From Paenibacillus oryzae (lineage in GTDB: Bacteria; Bacillota; Bacilli; Paenibacillales; Paenibacillaceae), in NCBI RefSeq assembly GCF_001675045.1, contig NZ_LYPA01000080.1, positions 1 to 64,000 of the forward strand: a stretch of DNA of 64,000 nt. Direction: 5' to 3'. Both the position numbers and the translations under genes were made by a program. Of the stretch, positions 35,375-43,254 are shown one piece after another. Under the pieces are notes generated by a model. The model had not been told where the DNA came from. It ran no database searches and saw only the letters and a program-made list of their open reading frames with translations. Position 1 is the first letter of the stretch. Every line of letters starts with the position of its first letter.

Positions 35375-36664
35375 TTACCACATCCCTCTTTGAGTAGAAA
35401 ACAGCGTTTCTACCATGCCTGCAAGCTGCTTAAGCGCAGTCTCGGGGGAATCTTGCTGGAACAACGTCGGCAATAGGTTTGCGAACTCTTCAGACCGTTC
35501 GTTAAGAATGCCATAGTGATTAATCATCCCTGGATTCAATTGGAACGTTGCAGGCGCGGAAATCTCTGATTCCAGCTTCATAACGGTTAGCAGCTCATCC
35601 TGCTGCGCCAGCGGCTTGGTGCTAAACTTGTCGTTTTTCATCGCCAGCGCGTTAAAATTGGCAAAGCGCACAGTCTCCTCTTCACCCTCGCTGGTCAGCG
35701 TCTTCAGCAGCTCCATTGCCGCTGTTTTGTTCGGCGAGTTGGCCGCAATTGCGAGTCCTGTCGTCAGCGCCGTATTATGCCGATTTCCATCTGGGAAAAT
35801 CGGCATGCGGGCGATTCGAAGATTGGTGTTTTCATCCAGCAAGGAATATAAATCGGAGGGCCTTCCCATTCCAAGCGCTTTATGTCCGGCCTTGTTTGCC
35901 TCGCCTGAGGTATGAAGCCGCATATCGGAGCTATATTGATCAAAAGCGGCTATCGTCGAATCGTTATCCAAATAGTTGATAAACTGCATGCCGTCCTCCG
36001 ATGTATAAGTACCTCCAAGACCCTTAATGATAGGCTCGATAGCATCGAATTTATCAGGGATATTCACAACATAACCTTCCGCTTTCAACTGCTGCGACGC
36101 CATGATGAAATCGTCCCATGTCCACTCTTCTGTAGGCGCTGTTATATACAGCTCGCCAAATACCTTTGCATCATAATACATAATCATAGGCTCGCTTTTG
36201 ATGGGAAGCATGTAGGCGACTCCATTCAACCTCGTCCCGTCAACCAGCTTTGCAAACCCATCCTTCCACCTTGATATCTGGACAAAAGGATCAAGATCCT
36301 CGAAGTCGTTCCCGTTGGCAACCCAACGAATCTGATACGGCGCCACCTCCATAAGGTCGGGTAATGGGTCTTGAGGAATCGTAGAAGGCTCTCCTGTTGT
36401 GAAGCTAATATCAATCAGCTCGATCTCGAGGTCAGGATGCTGATTTTCAAAAGCCTTCAATTTATCGTAAATCGGTCCTTTTACGGATGAGTCAAGAGGA
36501 TGCACACGCCCAGATGCAAATGGCTGGCCTATCGCAATCCGCAGCTTTCCTGAAAGCTCCTCCTCATCCTCCTTCAGCGGGTCTATTCTATTTTGGCATG
36601 CCGAGAGGAGGAAGAGGAGAGAGACAATCAACATACTGACAATGGTTCTTCTTATTCTTCTCAT
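35375..36664 (-). CDS. Extracellular solute-binding lipoprotein
   Basis: A 429-residue lipoprotein: a signal peptide with Arg-rich start and lipobox LLSAC, then a family 1 type binding fold (GKLRIAIGQPF, DLMEVAPYQIRWVANGN, WTWDDFIMASQQLKAEG). Family knowledge: these normally feed sugars to ABC importers, but no importer permease is adjacent. Instead it follows the peptide-exporter gene by 5 bp and seems cotranscribed. It may bind the exported peptide or a co-factor, or serve a permease elsewhere. That link is inferred from spacing. Confidence 0.88.
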   Translation of the reverse strand: MRRIRRTIVSMLIVSLLFLLSACQNRIDPLKEDEEELSGKLRIAIGQPFASGRVHPLDSSVKGPIYDKLKAFENQHPDLEIELIDISFTTGEPSTIPQDPLPDLMEVAPYQIRWVANGNDFEDLDPFVQISRWKDGFAKLVDGTRLNGVAYMLPIKSEPMIMYYDAKVFGELYITAPTEEWTWDDFIMASQQLKAEGYVVNIPDKFDAIEPIIKGLGGTYTSEDGMQFINYLDNDSTIAAFDQYSSDMRLHTSGEANKAGHKALGMGRPSDLYSLLDENTNLRIARMPIFPDGNRHNTALTTGLAIAANSPNKTAAMELLKTLTSEGEEETVRFANFNALAMKNDKFSTKPLAQQDELLTVMKLESEISAPATFQLNPGMINHYGILNERSEEFANLLPTLFQQDSPETALKQLAGMVETLFSTQRGMW

Positions 36665-36669
36665 CAGGA

Positions 36670-38496
36670 TTACGCCCCCTTATAGCTTGCTTCTTGTAAA
36701 TACCATTCGGCCTGAGATTCATACATCTGCTTATATTCGCCGCCTAGCTTCATAAGCTCATCATGTGTGCCCTGCTCAACCAGCTCTCCTTGCTTTAATA
36801 CCACAATCCGGTCTGCTATACGGCAGCTGCCTAACCTATGGGATACGAGAAACGTAACCTTCCCTTCGGACAATTGATGAAACTGGCGATATAGCTCCGA
36901 TTCGGTAGTGGGGTCCAGCGATGCCGTCGGTTCATCCAATACGACAATGGAGCCGTCATTAAAATAAGCCCTGCCGAGCGCAAGCTTCTGCCATTGGCCA
37001 ATCGACAGCTCCTGCGCATTCTGAAAGCCCGCCCCTACCTGCGTATTGTAGCTATTTGGCAAACGATCTATAAATTCCGCCGCGCCCGATAAGCCTGCAG
37101 CCGCCTCAATTGCGGCTAGATTATCAATACGCTCCACGTTGCCAAACCCGATATTTTCTTTAACGCTTCCGTGATAATGGACATAATCTTGAAAAACCGC
37201 GGATACGTGATTTCGGAATGATGCAACATTTATATCCTTTAAATCGGTATGATCATAGGTAATGCTGCCCTCGTAGCTTTGATGAAGACCGATCAGGCAA
37301 TGAATAAGCGTGCTTTTACCTGCCCCGTTTTCCCCGACGATTGCAACGGTCTCGTTTTTGTTGATGCGAAACGAAATATTGTTTAGTGCAGGCTTTGTGC
37401 TGCCAGGATAGGTAAAGCTGAGGTTATTCACCGAAATACCCTCCTGCACCTTCCCGGTAAACGCCGGCTTATCCTCATTTTTATGCTCTTCTTCTGTATC
37501 CATGAATGTAAAAAACTCTTGAATAATCATGCTTTCCTCGTAAAATTGCGATAAGCTGTAGGCTACATTTTTCATTTGCGCTTGCGTCGACGAAAGAATT
37601 TGTGATACGGCCACAAAAGTGCCGAGCGACAGCTTCCTGGAGAAGCACACCCAGAGCACGTAAACGGAGTAAGCAAGCAAAGTCACCGTATTCCAGCCGT
37701 CGATACCCGAGCGAGTGCTAATCGACTTTTTGTCTACCTTTCTTTGCTCGCGCGCGTTTTTCCAATAATAGTCGCCCCATTCCTTCAGAAAAGCAGGCGC
37801 CAAACGATAAATGCGAAGCTCCTTGGCCGCAAAACGTTGGGTGAGCAGCTCGAACAAATAGACAAGCCGTCTTACATACGGCGTTTGATAACGCTGAAGC
37901 CAAAAATTCCACTCGCCGATTTTCAAATGAACAAGCAAGGTCGGGATTGTGCCGGCAATTAAAGCAATAATTAACAACCAGCTAAACTGTGTAAGAAGAA
38001 CGATGTAACCAGCCAGTGTAAAGAGGCATTCCACTATCGTAAGTATAAGCTCCAATAGCCGGAAGCCGCGAACGGAAATGTTCGACTTTGCCCGTTGCAA
38101 CGTATCGTAATAGTCCGCCTGATCGAATAAAATCAATGGGATGTTTGCGGCTTTATGAGCCAGCATCTCCTCCAGACGATATTCGAACCGTTGTTTGAGC
38201 AGCACGCTCATATATTCAGAAACAGCCTCCAGTCCGATCCGGACAGCGCTTAATACCGCAATCAACAATAACCATTTCACTGGATCAATCCAGGGAGCGG
38301 AGCCTGTTAGCGCTGCCGCCGCCGAATCGGTTGATTTTAATAATAAGAAGGCCTGCCCTGCCGGAATAAAAGCCACTATAATCTTGATGAGAACAATCGC
38401 TGCAAGAAGGAACGGCGCAATCCTGATCAGCAGCGGGAGGATTTTGCCAATGACTGAAATAATCAAATTTAGTTTACCGGAAGACGCCCCGTTCAT
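36670..38496 (-). CDS. ABC exporter, lantibiotic/bacteriocin type without peptidase domain
   Basis: A 608-residue fused permease-ATPase with six helices in the first 320 residues and a C-terminal ATPase: Walker A GENGAGKST, signature LSIGQWQKLALGRA, Walker B VVLDEPTASLD, H-loop LVSHRLG. The long linker and the DQADYYDTLQRAKSN motif resemble NisT/SpaT-type lantibiotic exporters. No N-terminal C39 peptidase is present, so it should export a peptide without cleaving a double-Gly leader. It lies downstream of the 37-residue Cys-rich peptide gene and is the natural candidate for its export. Confidence 0.88.
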   Translation of the reverse strand: MNGASSGKLNLIISVIGKILPLLIRIAPFLLAAIVLIKIIVAFIPAGQAFLLLKSTDSAAAALTGSAPWIDPVKWLLLIAVLSAVRIGLEAVSEYMSVLLKQRFEYRLEEMLAHKAANIPLILFDQADYYDTLQRAKSNISVRGFRLLELILTIVECLFTLAGYIVLLTQFSWLLIIALIAGTIPTLLVHLKIGEWNFWLQRYQTPYVRRLVYLFELLTQRFAAKELRIYRLAPAFLKEWGDYYWKNAREQRKVDKKSISTRSGIDGWNTVTLLAYSVYVLWVCFSRKLSLGTFVAVSQILSSTQAQMKNVAYSLSQFYEESMIIQEFFTFMDTEEEHKNEDKPAFTGKVQEGISVNNLSFTYPGSTKPALNNISFRINKNETVAIVGENGAGKSTLIHCLIGLHQSYEGSITYDHTDLKDINVASFRNHVSAVFQDYVHYHGSVKENIGFGNVERIDNLAAIEAAAGLSGAAEFIDRLPNSYNTQVGAGFQNAQELSIGQWQKLALGRAYFNDGSIVVLDEPTASLDPTTESELYRQFHQLSEGKVTFLVSHRLGSCRIADRIVVLKQGELVEQGTHDELMKLGGEYKQMYESQAEWYLQEASYKGA

Positions 38497-38516
38497 CTTA
38501 AACCTCCATAAACAGA

Positions 38517-38736
38517 GGGACTGTCTGAAAAGTCAAGTGAAACGAATAATTATTCAGCAGAGGGACCGGAGGGGAAAGGGTGTCTTGAGGGCGAGTTTTT
38601 TTGTCTGCTTTTATCCACTACAAACAGGATTAAAATAAAGCGGACAAAAATGTTTGAGCTTCCAAGACACCCTTTTCCGGAAGGGACCGGTTTTGCTGAT
38701 TAATTATTTACCGTCACAGACTTTTTGGACAGCCCC
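38517..38736. mobile_element. 220-bp palindromic MITE-like element
   Basis: The ends are inverted: GGGACTGTCTGAAAAGTC starts at 38517, and the complement of the end at 38736 reads GGGGCTGTCCAAAAAGTC. The similarity runs through both arms (38517-38587 and 38663-38736), for instance CAAGACACCC against GGGTGTCTTG, and even into the loop. The whole element can fold as one hairpin. No coding capacity. It lies between the Cys-rich peptide gene and the exporter gene, 12 bp past the peptide stop. No target duplication was evident. Confidence 0.75.
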
Positions 38737-38748
38737 GTTGTTTCTTAA

Positions 38749-38862
38749 TTAACAAACACATTCTTTTCTGCATACCCTATCAAGACTATCGTAATAGACC
38801 AGCCATTTTGACGTTCCGCAAGAATTGGCGCTGCAGTACGCGCTAACAATTACACATCCCAT
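38749..38862 (-). CDS. 37-residue peptide with six cysteines, candidate bacteriocin or pheromone
   Basis: A short gene read on the minus strand from ATG 38862 to TAA 38749. It has a near-perfect ribosome site, AAAGGAGGTGA, ending about 6 bp before the ATG. The product begins MGCVIVSAYCSANSCG and ends RVCRKECVC. Cysteines are at 3, 10, 15, 31, 35 and 37, with Trp20 and Tyr23-24 between the two groups. There is no signal peptide or double-Gly leader. Upstream genes encode a thioredoxin-like membrane protein and a MauE-like redox membrane protein; downstream is a bacteriocin-type ABC exporter. The context supports a disulfide-stabilised exported peptide. The family is not recognised. Confidence 0.75.
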   Translation of the reverse strand: MGCVIVSAYCSANSCGTSKWLVYYDSLDRVCRKECVC

Positions 38863-38890
38863 CGTTTTCACCTCCTTTCAAAAGTTGGCA

Positions 38891-39442
38891 TTAGCCCGCT
38901 TTACCCATAGCGTTCTCCATATACCTTCCCTCGTTAAGCAAAATATCGAGATCCTCTTCCTTTTGCGTGCCGCCTTTGTTGAACACGATTCCGGATGGCG
39001 ATAAATAATAAGCGTAAGGGAAAGCGGGAACCTTGGAAATGGGAAACAAATCCGGCGTAAAATGATACACGGGCACCTGCACGTTATTTTCGTCTATCTT
39101 CTTGCGGATAAGCTCCGGGTCTCCATCCATATACAAGGCGATGCTGACATCATTCCTTTTGGCATATTCAGTAACGATAGGATAAATGCCCTGGCAGGAT
39201 TGACAGGTGGCCGATGTAAACAACAAAATGTTCCCTTTTTGCTCGTTTGACTCTCTCCAGTCCCCGCCCTGAATCGGAGCAGCGTGAAAATCGGGGAAGG
39301 CTTCCATAAGGGGCAGTCCGAATTTTTGCATGACCAGCCGTTTGTCGTTTTTCTGCTGGCCGTGTGATGTAAAAAACGCGGCCGTCAACGCAAGCACCAG
39401 CAGCCATAAAACGATTTGTGCTATCAATTGCGGATCATTCAT
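38891..39442 (-). CDS. Membrane-anchored thioredoxin-like protein
   Basis: A 183-residue protein: one N-terminal membrane helix (about 7-26, IVLWLLVLALTAAFFTS) and an extracytoplasmic thioredoxin fold with the active site CQSC in FTSATCQSCQGIYP and a cis-Pro candidate in KVPAFPYAYYL. Related to redoxin/MauD-type proteins. Its start follows the stop of the MauE-like gene by 1 bp, and the Cys-rich peptide gene comes 28 bp after its own stop. Probable role: forming or shuffling disulfides in the peptide outside the cell, working with the MauE-like partner. Confidence 0.85.
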   Translation of the reverse strand: MNDPQLIAQIVLWLLVLALTAAFFTSHGQQKNDKRLVMQKFGLPLMEAFPDFHAAPIQGGDWRESNEQKGNILLFTSATCQSCQGIYPIVTEYAKRNDVSIALYMDGDPELIRKKIDENNVQVPVYHFTPDLFPISKVPAFPYAYYLSPSGIVFNKGGTQKEEDLDILLNEGRYMENAMGKAG

Positions 39443-39443
39443 G

Positions 39444-39965
39444 CTAGACCTCCCCTTTCCTTATGGCATTCCAGTTGGCAATGACTCTGGCGACGACTAC
39501 GTAAAGGACAAGAATACCGACCGAGGCAACAATTTGATAAAAAATTTCCGTAGACGGCCTTGAATATAAACCAGCGTCCGAACCGATCATTCCATAACTA
39601 GTCATTGCAATGAGCACGATTAATCGGGCAAGCCCGCTCCAGCCCAATGTGCCGGGCATGATGCTTCCAAAGCAGTTGCAGTCGATCCTTTTCTTTTGAA
39701 CGATGGCCCGTATTGTTATAATCGTAAAAGAAAATAGAAGGGCTAAAAGGGATGCTCCCCCGACAAATCGCGACTTCGGAATAAGGAGCAAAATCACGCT
39801 TGCCGCTTCGGCAACCGGAATGGCTGCAGCCGTGAATCGGCGGTAACGACGCGGGATGCCAATCCCGTAAAGCGTTTTCATAAATTCGGCTGGCGAAAGC
39901 AATTTCTGTACGGCCGCAGCCATAAAAATGCCCGCCAACATAAATACAAAGTACGATACAATCAC
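39444..39965 (-). CDS. MauE/DoxX-family redox membrane protein
   Basis: A 173-residue protein with four or five membrane helices and the family motif DCNCFG (Cys-x-Cys-Phe-Gly) after the third helix. Family knowledge: MauE-type proteins supply or remove electrons for extracytoplasmic thioredoxins, much as DsbB or VKOR do. It is first in the leftward operon with the thioredoxin-like gene, the Cys-rich peptide, the exporter and the binding lipoprotein. A strong SigA promoter lies about 60 bp upstream. Confidence 0.82.
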   Translation of the reverse strand: MIVSYFVFMLAGIFMAAAVQKLLSPAEFMKTLYGIGIPRRYRRFTAAAIPVAEAASVILLLIPKSRFVGGASLLALLFSFTIITIRAIVQKKRIDCNCFGSIMPGTLGWSGLARLIVLIAMTSYGMIGSDAGLYSRPSTEIFYQIVASVGILVLYVVVARVIANWNAIRKGEV

Positions 39966-40027
39966 GAATCACAACCCTCTCTTTTTATGAGATTCCGTAA
40001 ACTGCAGTAATTGGATAAATGATGTAT

Positions 40028-40056
40028 TTATTACAATTTAAATAGTATTGTGTCAA
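40028..40056 (-). promoter_or_regulatory. SigA promoter of the Cys-rich peptide operon
   Basis: On the minus strand TTGACA (40056-40051), a 17-bp spacer and TAATAA (40033-40028). It lies 62 bp before the MauE-like start. The surrounding 300 bp (39966-40290) are AT-rich and hold no gene. Confidence 0.75.
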
Positions 40057-40292
40057 TCATAAGGAAACAACCTTACATATTACAGTTATTTCCTGTCATC
40101 ACCCATGTTGTTCTGCAGCTAAATTCATGTTATTTACTGTAAAAAATCAGCATATGATTCAGGGGGAACGGGGAACAATTGCAATAGGAAGAACGTTTTA
40201 CATGGCGGTTTCTTTGGTGGTGACATTGTGTTGTTCAACTTGTATAGCTGCCTGCATGATTATTTTTTTGCTTTAATTGGTTTGTTCGCCAG

Positions 40293-40322
40293 TTGACAAA
40301 GGCAATAAGAAAGTGCTAGGAT
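40293..40322 (+). promoter_or_regulatory. SigA promoter of a small orphan gene
   Basis: TTGACA (40293-40298), 18-bp spacer, TAGGAT (40317-40322). It is followed by a ribosome site at 40345-40352 and an ORF at 40360. Confidence 0.6.
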
Positions 40323-40359
40323 GGGGAACAATATTATTCCAGTGAAAGGAGAGACTGAC

Positions 40360-40542
40360 ATGTACGAGGCAACGTTTAGCCATAGCGAGCTCAATTACCA
40401 TGCACTTTTTAACGAAACACAGCTCCTGCCCGTTGTTTCGCCATGGGAGGGTCGCTCCGAATCCGTATCTCAATTGCATAGCTGCAATCTTTACAAGCGC
40501 AATTTAGGACTCCGCAGGCGAGTCATTCTTAACAACGCCTGA
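40360..40542 (+). CDS. Small orphan protein, 60 residues
   Basis: A short gene with a full expression signal set: promoter at 40293-40322, AAAGGAGAG 7 bp before ATG 40360, and an intrinsic terminator 35 bp after the stop. The product starts MYEATFSHSELNYHALF and has a basic C-terminus (KRNLGLRRRVILNNA) with one Cys. No signal peptide or membrane helix. It could be a small cytoplasmic protein or a leader ORF. No family is recognised. Confidence 0.5.
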   Translation: MYEATFSHSELNYHALFNETQLLPVVSPWEGRSESVSQLHSCNLYKRNLGLRRRVILNNA

Positions 40543-40577
40543 TTGCCGGAGCGATCATCTTGATATGCGTTTTTGTA

Positions 40578-40608
40578 AAGACTGCTTGTTGCCAAGCGGT
40601 CTTTTTCT
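40578..40608 (+). terminator. Intrinsic terminator
   Basis: AAGACTGCTTG (40578-40588), loop TTGC, CAAGCGGTCTT (40593-40603), then TTTCT. The stem has one G-T wobble. Confidence 0.75.
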
Positions 40609-40758
40609 ATGCCCGAAGCAGGCTAATGTCCTGTTGACTGGGAGTAGGGAAAGAGCGAGGCAGCGAGAAGTCTTTTTTAGTTCCGAGCGTTAACTAAGGT
40701 GTGTATGCACACTCTAAATCGAAGGAAAGGAAGCCGGCAGGCCTTGCAGGTGACTACC

Positions 40759-41352
40759 ATGAAAAATCAGAATATTCCCATGATTCATGAAAATGTATTC
40801 CGAAACGTATCCGAACAGGAGCTGACACTGGATGAGGTATTCCGCCGCATCGCGGCATTTATGAAGGCTGACCCAAGAGCGGCTTACCAGCTAGTCATTG
40901 GAACCGATGCGCAGGTGCATGCCGGCCACACCAAATTTATAACCTCCATCGTCATATTCAGGCCGGGCAAAGGGGCCTGGTTCTGCTACCGGCAGGTCAT
41001 TATGCCTCGCGAGATTGCCTCTATCCAGGAGAAGCTTGGGCTGGAAACAACCTTTAGTCAGGAAATCGCCATGTATTTTGACCATGAAAAAAGGGCGGAG
41101 CTGGAGGACATTGTTTTGCCGCATGTGTATCTCGGCGCCGGTCTTCAGCTGTTTATTGATATTGACGCGGGCACGGATGCCAAGCGCAACCGAACCGCGG
41201 CGTATGTCAGCGAGATGGTGGGCCGGGTAGAGGCGATGGGCATGGAGGCCCGAGTGAAGCCGGAAGCCGTAGTGGCGTCCGCCGTCTCCAACCGGTTTAC
41301 AAAAAGCCCATACCGCAGAGAGAAGCGGGTTCATACCACGCTCTCCAGCTAA
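40759..41352 (+). CDS. ykuK: YkuK-family ribonuclease H-like protein
   Basis: A 197-residue protein with the DUF458/RNase_H-like pattern: QLVIGTDAQVHAGHTKFITSIVIF near the start, QLFIDIDAGTDAKRNRTAAYVSEMVG in the middle and VKPEAVVASAVSNRFTK at the end, which place acidic residues as in RNase H folds. ATG 40759 has AGGTGA 5 bp upstream; GTG 40699 is an alternative start. The cellular role is unknown; it may relate to RNA processing given the RNA-repair genes downstream. A strong terminator follows. Confidence 0.8.
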   Translation: MKNQNIPMIHENVFRNVSEQELTLDEVFRRIAAFMKADPRAAYQLVIGTDAQVHAGHTKFITSIVIFRPGKGAWFCYRQVIMPREIASIQEKLGLETTFSQEIAMYFDHEKRAELEDIVLPHVYLGAGLQLFIDIDAGTDAKRNRTAAYVSEMVGRVEAMGMEARVKPEAVVASAVSNRFTKSPYRREKRVHTTLSS

Positions 41353-41397
41353 CCGCTCGCGGGAGGGGCCAGCTTGTTCCGGCTAGATCGCGTTAAA

Positions 41398-41429
41398 GGC
41401 ATCTCGTGAACCTTGCGAGATGCCTTTTT
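41398..41429 (+). terminator. Strong intrinsic terminator
   Basis: GGCATCTCG (41398-41406) and CGAGATGCC (41416-41424) form a perfect 9-bp stem followed by TTTTT. Confidence 0.9.
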
Positions 41430-41658
41430 GCGGTAGAACGTCTTGTGGCCAAAACCATACTTACGTGGCCCCCACGCCACCCTGCCAGTTAGGTAACCGA
41501 TTTTGGCTATCGGAGCCTAGAACATAAACATTAAGTGAGTTCATGTGCTCTTCGCTATACTTTCACCATGTTCAGACAGGATGCCATGCGTCAAAATGAA
41601 ACCAACAGCAATCTCGGCAATGCCGGTTGGCATGAGAGAAAAGAGAGAAGTGAAACCA

Positions 41659-42573
41659 ATGGAACAACAAAAAGAACTAAGACAATCAAAAGAACGAATA
41701 CAGCACAAAGAACAAATACAGCACAAAGAACGAAATGAAATGGCAGAGGCAAGCAAAGCCATGGATGCAAGGAATGCACGGGATGCTAAAGAAATGCCCG
41801 AAATCATCCGCAGCGAGCTGAAGAGGCTGGAGCAGGAGGAGGATATAAGGATTTTGTACGCATGCGAATCCGGCAGCCGGGCTTGGGGGTTTCCGTCGCA
41901 GGATAGCGACTACGATGTGCGATTTATCTATATCCGGCGGCCGGAGTGGTACTTGTCCATTTTTGACAAGCGGGATGTGATCGAACGCCCCATAACCGGC
42001 AAGCTGGATTATAGCGGATGGGATTTGCGCAAGGCGCTGATGCTGTACCGCAAATCGAACCCGCCGCTGCTGGAGTGGCTGCAATCGCCGATGTCCTACC
42101 TGGAAAGCTTCAGCGTGGCGCAATCGCTCCGAGACATGTCCCCGCTGGCTTTTGCGCCAAAATCATGCCTGTATCACTATCTGAACATGGCGCGTGGCAA
42201 CTTTCGTACGTACCTCCAGGGGGAGCGGGTTCGCCTCAAAAAATACTTTTACGTATTGCGCCCCGTTCTGGCCTGTCAATGGATTATGGAGCGCGGCACC
42301 ATGCCTCCGATCCAGTTTGATGTGCTGGTAAAAACGCTGCTGCCGCAAACAGGGGAGCTGCGCGAGACGGTGGAGGATTTGCTTGTACGCAAAAAACGCG
42401 GCGATGAGCTGGATGAAGAACCGCAGCTTACGGTCATCAACCGTTACTTGGAGGAGCAGCTTGCACAATTGGAGCATAAAGCCGCAGCTGTCCCTCCTGC
42501 CCCTGAAAGCATAGATGAAAAGCTGGACGCATTGTTCCGGTCTGCGCTTCAGGAGGTTTGGTCCGTCAATTAG
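41659..42573 (+). CDS. RlaP-type nucleotidyltransferase (RNA-repair pathway)
   Basis: A 304-residue protein. After a low-complexity Lys/Gln/Glu-rich N-terminus coded by 18-bp tandem repeats, the polymerase-beta-like core reads ACESGSRAWGFPSQDSDYDVRFIYIR, the signature of the COG3541/RlaP family, followed by a helical C-terminal domain. Family knowledge: RlaP was named for its recurring association with RNA-repair ligases. RtcB is the next recognised gene here, about 1.25 kb downstream. The start is uncertain: ATG 41659 lacks a strong ribosome site, and ATG 41737 (MAEASKAM) would exclude the repeats. Confidence 0.82.
   Translation: MEQQKELRQSKERIQHKEQIQHKERNEMAEASKAMDARNARDAKEMPEIIRSELKRLEQEEDIRILYACESGSRAWGFPSQDSDYDVRFIYIRRPEWYLSIFDKRDVIERPITGKLDYSGWDLRKALMLYRKSNPPLLEWLQSPMSYLESFSVAQSLRDMSPLAFAPKSCLYHYLNMARGNFRTYLQGERVRLKKYFYVLRPVLACQWIMERGTMPPIQFDVLVKTLLPQTGELRETVEDLLVRKKRGDELDEEPQLTVINRYLEEQLAQLEHKAAAVPPAPESIDEKLDALFRSALQEVWSVN
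41689..41737. repeat. 18-bp tandem repeat at the RlaP gene start
   Basis: Units at 41689, 41707 and (partial) 41725: AAAGAACGAATACAGCAC with one change. If translated it gives a repeated KERIQH segment. Confidence 0.8.
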
Positions 42574-42606
42574 GGCGTGCAGGCAAGGGGGGCATATTGC
42601 CAATTG

Positions 42607-42717
42607 ATGGCGATGAAGCTGGAGGATATTGGCCCGGACAACGAAAGCTACAACCAGATCGCGGCTGACCTGCTGTTCGAGGTAGCGAGGAAAGCGAAGA
42701 TTGACCCGCGGCTGTAA
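42607..42717 (+). CDS. Short ORF, possible gene remnant
   Basis: A 36-residue frame starting MAMKLEDIGPDNESYNQ and ending KAKIDPRL. Composition looks like a true protein C-terminus, but there is no promoter. A GGGGGG run lies about 15 bp upstream. It may be a leftover C-terminal fragment of a decayed gene. Confidence 0.25.
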   Translation: MAMKLEDIGPDNESYNQIAADLLFEVARKAKIDPRL

Positions 42718-42756
42718 AGTGACGCAAACCTACAATGACTATAAGTGTTTATTACC

Positions 42757-42786
42757 TTGATCTTGGTTTACGGTTATCTGTATGAT
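42757..42786 (+). promoter_or_regulatory. SigA-type promoter of a candidate structured RNA
   Basis: TTGATC (42757-42762), 18-bp spacer, TATGAT (42781-42786). The next intrinsic terminator on this strand is at 43118-43158, defining a transcript of about 365 nt. Confidence 0.5.
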
Positions 42787-42820
42787 AGGACTATCTTAAA
42801 GAAAAGGAGGCCGACGTGAC

Positions 42821-42922
42821 ATGACCGCTAGTTGCCGCAACGACGCAGGGGTTCAACAACATATCGTTTTAATTGTTCATCGGCCTCTACGGGCCTGCGC
42901 AAGCATTTACGTTTCTGCATGA
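42821..42922 (+). CDS. 33-residue ORF within the candidate RNA
   Basis: Starts MTASCRNDAGVQQH and ends CASIYVSA. AAGGAGG lies 10 bp before the ATG, but that site can be hidden by a hairpin with bases inside the ORF. No similarity is recognised. It may be a regulated small peptide or an accident of the RNA structure. Confidence 0.3.
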   Translation: MTASCRNDAGVQQHIVLIVHRPLRACASIYVSA

Positions 42923-43117
42923 TCCTAATCACGGGATTAAATCAGCTTGTCTTGTACAAAACAGTCAATAAAACGGCCGAACTAAAACGGTTTTCAGTTT
43001 AGTTCAGTTTGTAAAAGACTATTTTGTACATAGGCAATATGTATGGAACAACATTGTACGTGATACCATGTACGTGACAACATATATGCAAATATGTGTT
43101 GGAGAAAGCTGTTTGCA

Positions 43118-43158
43118 CAAAAACCGTAAGTCCATGGACTTGCGGTTTTTGTGTTTTT
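43118..43158 (+). terminator. Strong intrinsic terminator
   Basis: AAAAACCG-T-AAGTCC pairs with GGACTT-G-CGGTTTTT around an AT centre, then GTGTTTTTT. It ends the candidate RNA and isolates it from rtcB. Confidence 0.9.
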
Positions 43159-43254
43159 TAAGAGGCGGAGCCTCGCATGAAGCGGTTTTTCATGAAATTA
43201 ATGTAGGTGACATCCCAAGGATTGAAGCACCAGAAACGCAAAAAGCTAAAACGC

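Larger units (their letters stand above)
42793..43158 (+). ncRNA. Candidate structured RNA upstream of rtcB
   Basis: Bounded by a promoter at 42757 and a strong terminator at 43118-43158. The 5' part has AAGGAGG and a 33-codon ORF (42821-42922), but GAGGCCGA (42807-42814, covering the ribosome site) can pair with TCGGCCTC (42880-42887). The middle shows nested stems: TGTACAAAACAGTC at about 42952 with GACTATTTTGTACA at about 43018, enclosing GAACTAAA and TTTAGTTC. Further on are two TGTACGTGA direct repeats and ACATAT/ATATGT. It may be a small regulatory RNA, a leader, or a decayed gene. Confidence 0.4.

Noticed and set aside
40360..40608. T-box or riboswitch leader
   Set aside because: No T-box sequence or known aptamer core was recognised, and the next gene starts after an unrelated gap.
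42821..42887. tRNA-like T-arm (GGGGTTCAAC) in the candidate RNA
   Set aside because: No acceptor, D or anticodon stems could be formed around it.
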